DNA from: Thermoplasmatales archaeon
Lineage (GTDB): Archaea; Thermoplasmatota; Penumbrarchaeia; Penumbrarchaeales; Penumbrarchaeaceae
NCBI GenBank assembly: GCA_030595715.1
Contig: JAUVCN010000020.1
Span: 1-34,216, forward strand
Direction of reading: 5' to 3'
DNA length: 34,216 nucleotides
Positions 23,100 to 29,372 of this stretch are shown here, in pieces. A program made the translations under genes and the position numbers. Numbering within the stretch: position 1 is the first letter of the stretch; every line of letters starts with the position of its first letter. Below the pieces are notes generated by a model that worked only from the letters and a program-made list of their open reading frames with translations, searched no databases and was not told where the DNA came from.

Positions 23100-24914
23100 A
23101 TGCCTGATCCCAGATCGTCATACAGGATCGATATCATCGATGGTCCGACAAGATGTGGAAAACTCGAATCCGATAGTGGGAAGGTAAAACTACCCATTCT
23201 TATCGATATCGAAAATGAAGGACCCGGAAAGATCAAGGTAATATTCCCCGAAAGGATGGATGCGTCATTCGATAGAAGAGAAGGGTCCGATCCTCACCCG
23301 ATCATGGTAGATCATATGATGAAAGGTCTGTCAAGGATCAAGGCCGATAGCATGGTAGGAGCCGTTTCAGCATTTTCGAACAGATTCTTTTTGATGTCCG
23401 GAGAGAACTTCAGCGAGGTCCCGCTTACAACGGACCTGCTTTCACGTGTCATCACGACCGATCCCTTCCTTTTATCAGACCTTCTGATAGCGATCAAGGG
23501 AAATGATCCTCTGCATGACCCACTGTACCTTCCGGGGACCGGTGGGACACTGGACCTGGAAACGTTGTTCTACCTCGGCGTGGAAGTGTTCGATACCATG
23601 AAAGCGAGATCGGACGGAAGGAACGGTATCTATTACACCGAACGCTCCTCCCTGGATGCTACAGAATTAAAGAACCTGGGAGGGGCCTCCTCCATCTGTT
23701 CCTGTCAGGCATGTTCGGGAACGGGTGAGGATCTCTCGAACCTTTCCATATCGGACCATAATGTGGAAATGATCGGAAAAAGATTGAAAATGGCGGTATT
23801 CTACCTCAGGAAGGGATCCCTCAGGGAACATGTAATGGCAACCCTTGCAGGTAAACCCGAGCAGATGTCCATTCTTAGAAAGGTTGAAAAGGGGGTCGGA
23901 TGGGACCTGGGAGGATGCACGCCATCGTTCAGAAGGTCCGACAAGGTCGCTGTGACCTACAGGGATGACCTTAACGCCCCTGACCATTCTCTTTGGCGTC
24001 AGAGGATCATCGAGGAATTCACCCCGATCCCGACAAAGAGATTGCTTCTGCTCCTTCCATGTTCAGCAAGGAAGCCGTATTCAAGTTCAAGGACACACAG
24101 GAGGATAGATAACGCATTGAATTCCGTCAAGGGATGGAAGACGATCTGTCAGAGACTGGTCTTGACCTCTCCGCTGGGAGCCGTCCCGATGGAACTTGAA
24201 AGCCTCTACCCCGCAGCCCATTATGATATACCCGTAACAGGCGACTGGCACAACGAGGAGATCGAACACATCCGGAAATTGACAGGATCCGTCATGAAGA
24301 AGGGAAACTTCGATAAGGTCATCTGTTATCATCATGACAGGGATCGATTCTTCCCCGAAGCGATAGGGCGATCCCAGCTTTTCGGTTCCGAGTTCGTGGA
24401 CGTCCATGGTCTTGCGGATGATGAAGGGATCAGGCCGGATGAGATGCTGAGACGGACCATCTCTCCCGAATTGGAAGGCCCAATGGACCTGAACCGCCGT
24501 GAGAACGAGGTAATGGAGGTTTTAAAGGCTATCGAATTCTCCACCGGGATCGAGTTCGAATTCACCAGGGACCTCAATATCAAGACCTCCTGGCGCGGGT
24601 CCATGTTGAGAAGTGGAAAAAGGGACCTTTTCGACCTGAAGATCGGAGGGCCGGTACCGACAAAGGAAGCTGGCAAGATCGCCTGGGAGGTCGAAGGCAA
24701 TGGAAAGAGGATAATGATTGATGATTTCACACCAAAGGGCACTCTTTTCTCCCACGGTATAAATGAGGTCAAGGGCATCGTAAGACCGGGCGATATCGTC
24801 CTTATCGGTCATGACGATACTTTCAAGGCTGTCGGAAGGGCCATGATCCCGGGCAGCATGATGGGAACCCCGATCCGTGGAAATGGGGTCAAGGTCCTCT
24901 CTTACATGAAATAG
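23100..24914 (+). CDS. arcS: archaeosine synthase alpha subunit (ArcS/TgtA2)
   Basis: 604 residues from the ATG at 23100; GGTGG 5 bp upstream serves it better than the GTG at 23091. ArcS works on preQ0-containing tRNA made by TgtA, to form archaeosine at position 15. The N-terminal half is TGT-like with the zinc cysteines 'CSCQACSG' (about 200-207). The diagnostic motif 'PCSARKPYSSSRTH' (about 320) fits PC-x3-KPY-x2-S-x2-H, known for ArcS. The C-terminus is a PUA domain ('GIVRPGDIVLIGHDD'). TgtA itself and a radical-SAM partner are not in the window. Confidence 0.9.
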   Translation: MPDPRSSYRIDIIDGPTRCGKLESDSGKVKLPILIDIENEGPGKIKVIFPERMDASFDRREGSDPHPIMVDHMMKGLSRIKADSMVGAVSAFSNRFFLMSGENFSEVPLTTDLLSRVITTDPFLLSDLLIAIKGNDPLHDPLYLPGTGGTLDLETLFYLGVEVFDTMKARSDGRNGIYYTERSSLDATELKNLGGASSICSCQACSGTGEDLSNLSISDHNVEMIGKRLKMAVFYLRKGSLREHVMATLAGKPEQMSILRKVEKGVGWDLGGCTPSFRRSDKVAVTYRDDLNAPDHSLWRQRIIEEFTPIPTKRLLLLLPCSARKPYSSSRTHRRIDNALNSVKGWKTICQRLVLTSPLGAVPMELESLYPAAHYDIPVTGDWHNEEIEHIRKLTGSVMKKGNFDKVICYHHDRDRFFPEAIGRSQLFGSEFVDVHGLADDEGIRPDEMLRRTISPELEGPMDLNRRENEVMEVLKAIEFSTGIEFEFTRDLNIKTSWRGSMLRSGKRDLFDLKIGGPVPTKEAGKIAWEVEGNGKRIMIDDFTPKGTLFSHGINEVKGIVRPGDIVLIGHDDTFKAVGRAMIPGSMMGTPIRGNGVKVLSYMK

Positions 24915-24916
24915 GT

Positions 24917-25378
24917 TCAAACATCAAGATGGGACAGGAATGCGGGTATCGATTCGACATCCTTGATCCATTTCCCGACAATGGATGAGATATCCCTTCT
25001 TACATCGACATCGATCCTGACATCCAGATGGATGCACGCCTTTTTCACCCTACTTGCAAGCATTCCACCCTTCCGGTCCCAGTCGGTCAGAATAACGAGG
25101 GTCCCTTTGAAAGGAGCGTTCAATTCCGGAAGCTCACCCGAACCTATCAGATCTATCAGATCGAAGATGTTCATCCCTCGATTCAATTCGATTATGGGAT
25201 GCGTGACTCCCATCAGGACCAGGGCGGCCATGTCCTTCTTACCTTCGACCAGGATGGCCCATTCATCCTCCCTGGAGTTTAGCTCCTCGAGCCATTCCAT
25301 TATCTTTTCACGGACCTCTTTATCATTTGAAGGATACACCCCATCTCTGCTCGACAATACTGGCATCTCCATTTCCAC
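24917..25378 (-). CDS. archaeal Toprim-domain protein (UPF0292-like)
   Basis: 153 residues. The Toprim metal-binding motifs are present: 'AILVEGKKDMAAL' with Glu45, and 'VILTDWDRKGG' with Asp99 and Asp101 in a D-x-D. This is a compact stand-alone Toprim like RNase M5-type and UPF0292 proteins, which cut or bind nucleic acid; the target is unknown. An N-terminal helical piece of about 35 residues precedes the fold. It is convergent with arcS (2 bp between stops) and divergent from the KaiC-like gene. Confidence 0.83.
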   Translation of the reverse strand: MEMEMPVLSSRDGVYPSNDKEVREKIMEWLEELNSREDEWAILVEGKKDMAALVLMGVTHPIIELNRGMNIFDLIDLIGSGELPELNAPFKGTLVILTDWDRKGGMLASRVKKACIHLDVRIDVDVRRDISSIVGKWIKDVESIPAFLSHLDV

Positions 25379-25400
25379 TTCAAAGTAAAAACTCCGAAAG

Positions 25401-25451
25401 TTCTATATCATTGTTGTGTGTTGAATTCCAAAGGACAATGGAGGCCATTGT
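25401..25451 (+). promoter_or_regulatory. TATA box and palindrome over the ribosome site of the KaiC-like gene
   Basis: TTCTATATCA (25401-25410) places the transcript start near 25431. ACAATGG-AGG-CCATTGT (25435-25451) is a perfect 7-bp inverted repeat that contains the Shine-Dalgarno GGAGG and ends immediately before the ATG. It could be an operator or an RNA hairpin that hides the ribosome site. Confidence 0.45.
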
Positions 25452-26153
25452 ATGATTGAAAATTCGATCGAGGGTTTGGACAACATATTCTACTCGGACA
25501 TCTTCCAAGGAGCGATCACGATCGTATACGGTCCACCGGGCTCCTTGAAATCCGGAATGGTCTTCTCGGTGTTGTCCAGATATCTGCAGAATACAGGTGA
25601 GTTCGGCATGTACCTCACCGTGGAAGAGAATACCATCTCCCATCTGAGGAACATGGACTCATTGGGGATCAAGGTCCCCGAGAACCTTCTGATATCGGAT
25701 TACAGTGATATCAGGGCAAGGTTCGAAGGTGGAGGCGGCGTGGACAAGCCTGACTTCCTTGACATGGTCGATGGCGTTATCAAATTCTTCAAGGACAAAG
25801 AGGGAGATAATTTCACCTGTTTCGGACTGGATTCCCTGGGAGGTCTCTATTCATTGATCGAGACCGGAAGCCTGAGGTCCAAGATGTTCCACTTCTTCAA
25901 GAAGCTCAGAGAATACAATCTCACATCATTCATAATCATGGAGACACCCAGGTTCTCGAACATCATCGAGGGCCAGGGATCGGAGATGTTCCTCGCAGAC
26001 GGTATCATCGAGATGGGTCCCATCGAACACCAGCATGACATTCACCTTTACATGCAGGTCTTGAAGATGAGGTCCTGCCACCATTCGAGGAAGAAGCACC
26101 TGATCGACATAGGCGAGAACGGTATCTCCATTCTCAGTCCTGTCGTTAACTGA
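25452..26153 (+). CDS. KaiC/RecA-superfamily ATPase with atypical Walker A
   Basis: 233 residues, one RecA-like domain. The P-loop 'VYGPPGSLKSGM' (Gly27 to Ser34) has leucine where glycine usually precedes the lysine. 'FTCFGLDSLGGLYSL' is the Walker B strand, 'MYLTVEENTISHLRNM' is the strand after the P-loop helix that in KaiC reads 'y.s.EE', and the C-terminal 'KMRSCHHSRKKHLIDIGENGI' matches the KaiC-like ending. Archaeal single-domain KaiC-like proteins often act as signalling or regulatory ATPases; the partner here is unknown. The lysine and serine that bind phosphate are retained, so nucleotide binding is likely. Confidence 0.83.
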   Translation: MIENSIEGLDNIFYSDIFQGAITIVYGPPGSLKSGMVFSVLSRYLQNTGEFGMYLTVEENTISHLRNMDSLGIKVPENLLISDYSDIRARFEGGGGVDKPDFLDMVDGVIKFFKDKEGDNFTCFGLDSLGGLYSLIETGSLRSKMFHFFKKLREYNLTSFIIMETPRFSNIIEGQGSEMFLADGIIEMGPIEHQHDIHLYMQVLKMRSCHHSRKKHLIDIGENGISILSPVVN

Positions 26154-26181
26154 TCCGGTTCGCATTCATAATGCCCCCGAT

Positions 26182-26212
26182 AATTAGGGTGACCTAATTC
26201 TATTAGGGTGTC
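26182..26212 (+). promoter_or_regulatory. putative DtxR/IdeR-type iron operator of feo operon
   Basis: AATTAGG-GTGA-CCTAATT (26182-26199) is a perfect 7-bp inverted repeat resembling the TTAGG...CCTAA core of DtxR/IdeR sites. A second half-site ATTAGGGTG follows at 26202-26210, 19 bp on, as expected for two repressor dimers. It lies directly upstream of the TATA region, so a bound repressor would block TFB/TBP. Confidence 0.65.
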
Positions 26213-26218
26213 AAAAAA

Positions 26219-26229
26219 CCTTTATACAT
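26219..26229 (+). promoter_or_regulatory. TATA box of feoB operon
   Basis: CCTTTATACAT lies about 30 bp before the ATG at 26252 and 7 bp after the second operator half-site. The leader would be only a few bases. Confidence 0.6.
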
Positions 26230-26251
26230 ATGGCCCTTTTGCATCGATGAA

Positions 26252-28255
26252 ATGGACCCAAAACCTATCAAGGTCGCTCTTGCAGGCAATCCGAATGTCG
26301 GAAAGACAACACTGTTCAATGAGCTTACCGGTGAGAATCTTCATGTTGGTAACTGGCCGGGAGTGACCGTTGAGAAAGTTATCGGCAAGAAGGTCCATAA
26401 GGGACACAACATCGAGATCGTTGACCTGCCGGGGACATATTCCCTGACCGCATATTCAAAGGATGAGCTGATAACAAGGAACTATATCGTCGAAGAGGAA
26501 CCGGACCTGGTCCTGAATATCATAGACCCGACGAACCTTGGTAGAAATCTTTACCTCACATATCAACTGATGGAGCTTCAGTGCCAGATGCTCCTCGCAG
26601 TTAACATGTGGGACCTCACGAAGGACCCGGAGAACGCTGTGGATCTCAAGGCCCTCTCCAGGGAATTGGATATCGAGGCGATCCCTACCATCTCGACCAC
26701 CGGTAAAGGTGTTAGGGAACTTCTCGATGCAATTGTCAGAGTGGCCGGGTCCAACCCGACCTGCAAGGAACAGATCCGTTTCAACGATGATATCGAAAAA
26801 GAGATCCATAAGATCACCAGGGCATTGAACGATTGGGATCCTGGCAGAGATCATCGATGGATGGCGATCAAGGCCCTTGAAGGTGACAAGCAGGTCTGGG
26901 ACCTGCTGAAGGAAAGGGACCTCGATGATAGACTGCGCGAACTCATGGGCGAGATCGACCCAATGGGGATGGAGATCTCGATCACGGACGGAAGGTATCG
27001 GCAGATCGATAATGTTCTTGCGAAGGTAAAGAAGAAGGTGAAAAAAAAGGAAAAGATATCGGACCTGATCGACAGTGTCGTTACCAACAGACATCTGGGA
27101 ATCCCCATCTTCCTTGTCATCATCTGGTCGATCTTCGAACTCACATTCGAATTTGCCACCCCCTTTTCCAATCTGATCGACATGGGATTCGGAGAACTCT
27201 CAACCTTTGCACTGGAACAGATACAGCCTGCCTGGTTATCGTCCCTGATCGGAGAAGGCATCATCGGAGGAGTGGGGGCGGTAATAATATTCCTGCCGAA
27301 CATCTTGGTCCTTTTCTTCCTTATCTCTCTCCTTGAAAGCTCGGGTTACATGGCCAGGGCCGCCTTTGTCATGGACCGTGTGATGTCAAAGATAGGGTTG
27401 TCCGGAAAATCGTTCATCCCCATGGTGATCGGGTTCGGATGCAATGTTCCGGCAATAATGGCGACAAGGTCCATTGATGATCGGAAGGATCGTCTAGTGA
27501 CCATACTTGTCAATCCATTTGTCTCATGTGGAGCAAGGCTGCCCGTATATATCCTGTTGATAGGGATATTCTTCAAAGGATCCGGCAGCATGGTGATATT
27601 CTTCCTCTATCTATTGGGCATAGTGGTTGCCATCCTCTCTGCAAAGCTTTTCAGGGTCACCATCCTCAAAGGTGATCCGGCACCATTTATAATGGAACTA
27701 CCAAGATACAGGGGTCCCGACCTGAGACTATCCATAAGATCGACATGGGAAAAAGGTTACCAGTATCTCAAAAAGGCGGGAACCGTTATTCTTCTGGGTT
27801 CTGTCATCATGTGGTTCCTTGCAAGTTATTCATTTTCACTCGAAAATGTGGATTACGGCAGTGAAGCCAGTATGGCCGCTGCAATGGGAAAATTCATTGT
27901 ACCGATCCTGGCCCCACTTGGGTTCGATTGGAGGATCACCGTGGCACTGATCTTTGGATTCGTTGCCAAGGAGATCGTTGTCAGCGCCATGGGGGTATTG
28001 TATAATGTCGGAGCGGAAGGATCCACATTGACTGAAAGGTTATCCTCAGAAGGGTCCGGAATGACGTCGCTCAACAGTCTTTCCCTGATGGTCTTCGTTC
28101 TGCTCTATGTGCCCTGTCTGGCAACTATAGGGGTGATCAAGCAGGAGACCGGATCATGGGGTTGGGCGATATTCGCGATCATCTACACAACATCGATCGC
28201 ATATTTACTGGCACTGATAATATACCAGGGAGGGTTGCTGCTTGGGTTCGGATGA
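26252..28255 (+). CDS. feoB: ferrous iron transporter FeoB
   Basis: 667 residues, a normal archaeal length. FeoB imports Fe(II) through the cytoplasmic membrane. The N-terminal G domain has G1 'GNPNVGKTTLFNELTG' (from residue 12), 'GNWPGVTVEKVIGKK', G3 'DLPGTYSLTAYS' and G4 'NMWD'. The membrane part begins near residue 285 and includes the gate segments 'IGFGCNVPAIMATRSIDDRKDR' and 'PFVSCGARLPVYIL' with the conserved cysteines. It is followed without a gap by a membrane protein and a FeoC-like regulator. No feoA is present nearby. Regulation by iron is suggested by the upstream palindrome. Confidence 0.96.
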   Translation: MDPKPIKVALAGNPNVGKTTLFNELTGENLHVGNWPGVTVEKVIGKKVHKGHNIEIVDLPGTYSLTAYSKDELITRNYIVEEEPDLVLNIIDPTNLGRNLYLTYQLMELQCQMLLAVNMWDLTKDPENAVDLKALSRELDIEAIPTISTTGKGVRELLDAIVRVAGSNPTCKEQIRFNDDIEKEIHKITRALNDWDPGRDHRWMAIKALEGDKQVWDLLKERDLDDRLRELMGEIDPMGMEISITDGRYRQIDNVLAKVKKKVKKKEKISDLIDSVVTNRHLGIPIFLVIIWSIFELTFEFATPFSNLIDMGFGELSTFALEQIQPAWLSSLIGEGIIGGVGAVIIFLPNILVLFFLISLLESSGYMARAAFVMDRVMSKIGLSGKSFIPMVIGFGCNVPAIMATRSIDDRKDRLVTILVNPFVSCGARLPVYILLIGIFFKGSGSMVIFFLYLLGIVVAILSAKLFRVTILKGDPAPFIMELPRYRGPDLRLSIRSTWEKGYQYLKKAGTVILLGSVIMWFLASYSFSLENVDYGSEASMAAAMGKFIVPILAPLGFDWRITVALIFGFVAKEIVVSAMGVLYNVGAEGSTLTERLSSEGSGMTSLNSLSLMVFVLLYVPCLATIGVIKQETGSWGWAIFAIIYTTSIAYLLALIIYQGGLLLGFG

Positions 28256-28685
28256 ACAGAGGCGGATGACCACATTGATCCTGGGGATCGTGTTCGGATC
28301 AGCATATCTGATCTCAGGCATCCTTCAGTTCCTCTCATCGATAAGCATCATAGATGACCCGATCGGGAACCTGCCCGGGGATGTAATAGGAGGTTCTGTA
28401 ATGATCATCATCTCCATTATCTTCATTGCAGGTGTTCTATCCTACAAGAAAGAAGAAGGAAGAATGAGGTCGTTCCTTCTTGTTGGAACCTTCCTTTCTA
28501 TACTCTATGGCATCACACAGGCCCTGGTCACGATCTCGGATCAGGTCTCGGACCTGATAGGTACTACTGAGGGCGCAGGGAATATCATTATCAACCTCTC
28601 TGCCCCATCGATCATCCTCTGTATCCTGTTGATCCCCGTTGGTGCATCGATGTTATTGTTCACGATAAGAGGTGAAAAGAGATGA
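28242..28685 (+). CDS. four-TM membrane protein inside the feo operon
   Basis: 147 residues from a TTG that overlaps the feoB end by 14 bp and has GGGAGGG 7 bp upstream. An alternative ATG at 28266 would remove eight hydrophilic residues. Four hydrophobic segments (about 10-31, 45-65, 76-96, 115-138) are separated by short loops, one basic ('SYKKEEGRMR'). No metal ligands or family were recognised. Its ATGA overlap with the FeoC-like gene shows translational coupling. It probably assists FeoB or couples it to another signal. Confidence 0.7.
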   Translation: MGSDEQRRMTTLILGIVFGSAYLISGILQFLSSISIIDDPIGNLPGDVIGGSVMIIISIIFIAGVLSYKKEEGRMRSFLLVGTFLSILYGITQALVTISDQVSDLIGTTEGAGNIIINLSAPSIILCILLIPVGASMLLFTIRGEKR

Positions 28686-28954
28686 TAGCAGAGCTGCTCG
28701 AATACCTGAACAGAGGTGGAAGGACCCTTGCCCAGATAGCGAAAGAGTTGGGGATCGAAAGGGATGAACTCCATGAGAGGGTCCACATGCTCGAGAGGTC
28801 AGGATATCTGGAAGAGGTCTCGACCGCAGGGAAGGAGTGTGGGTCAAGGTGTTACAATTGTCCGATAGCGACCACCTGTCATGATGACCCCTCCAAACCA
28901 AGATACCTGCTTCTCACAAAAAAAGGCAAGGATTTCCTGGCATCCAAAAAGTAG
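28682..28954 (+). CDS. feoC: FeoC-like winged-helix protein with cysteine cluster
   Basis: 90 residues. An N-terminal winged helix ('RTLAQIAKELGIERDELHERVHMLERSGYLEE') is followed by Cys53, Cys57, Cys60 and Cys66 in a wing loop ('KECGSRCYNCPIATTC', C-x3-C-x2-C-x5-C). FeoC proteins have this small fold with an oxygen-sensitive Fe-S cluster and affect FeoB stability or transcription. The start ATG overlaps the stop of the preceding gene. Operon position and cysteine loop together make the assignment good; DNA binding is not shown. Confidence 0.83.
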   Translation: MIAELLEYLNRGGRTLAQIAKELGIERDELHERVHMLERSGYLEEVSTAGKECGSRCYNCPIATTCHDDPSKPRYLLLTKKGKDFLASKK

Positions 28955-29032
28955 ACCTGCAGCATAAAACTTCCATGTTTCCGGTTCAATATGTGTAAAA
29001 AGCCATTATATTCGGTCCTCTTCGAGAAAGGG

Positions 29033-29042
29033 TTTTAATATA
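29033..29042 (+). promoter_or_regulatory. TATA box of the 56-residue protein gene
   Basis: TTTTAATATA preceded by GAAAGGG (BRE-like). The predicted start near 29061 leaves a leader of about 28 nt that contains GGAGGT 6 bp before the ATG. Confidence 0.6.
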
Positions 29043-29088
29043 CTTTCAGCAATGTGGGCCTGAGCGATTATATCGTGGAGGTTATGAT

Positions 29089-29259
29089 ATGGCAGAAATA
29101 GAGTTCTATGATGTTAAATCCAAGGGTAAGTTCAAGACAGAGACATTCGACATCAGGGAAAAGAAGGGCAGGTTCTTTGCAGTGGCAAAGTCCACTACAG
29201 GCACCCACGAGTGCTGGAGAATCCTTTCCGCCAAGCAGGCAAAGGAACTCCAGGGCTGA
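29089..29259 (+). CDS. small basic protein, 56 residues, probably highly expressed
   Basis: A complete small gene: TATA box, GGAGGT ribosome site 6 bp before the ATG, 56 codons and a strong terminator 18 bp after the stop. The product begins MAEIEFYDVKSKGKF and continues with 'KKGRFFAVAKSTTGTHECWRI', which looks like a five-strand beta unit with a final helix 'SAKQAKEL'. It has 10 lysines, one cysteine and one tryptophan. Small basic beta proteins of this size in archaea include chromatin and RNA-binding proteins, but I cannot assign a family. Its solitary, well-signalled transcription unit suggests abundance. Confidence 0.75.
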   Translation: MAEIEFYDVKSKGKFKTETFDIREKKGRFFAVAKSTTGTHECWRILSAKQAKELQG

Positions 29260-29277
29260 TCTCTTTATCCTGAAAAT

Positions 29278-29310
29278 GGGCGGAGGTCCCTCCGCCCGCT
29301 CTTTTTTATT
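29278..29310 (+). terminator. strong intrinsic-like terminator
   Basis: GGGCGGAGG-TC-CCTCCGCCC is a perfect GC-rich 9-bp inverted repeat followed by a CTTTTTTATTTTAT tract. It closes the transcript of the 56-residue protein before the cytochrome genes. Confidence 0.8.
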
Positions 29311-29372
29311 TTATATAATGTAGTGATATTTCCCATTATCCTTTTAATAATAATACTGTTCTTGGGGGTCAT

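Noticed and set aside
26154-26251. A short feoA hidden before feoB
   Set aside because: The gap holds only operator and promoter; no frame long enough for FeoA (about 75 residues) exists.
29108-29323. Alternative 71-residue frame over the small basic protein
   Set aside because: It lacks a ribosome site and runs through the terminator hairpin; the 56-residue frame has all expression signals.
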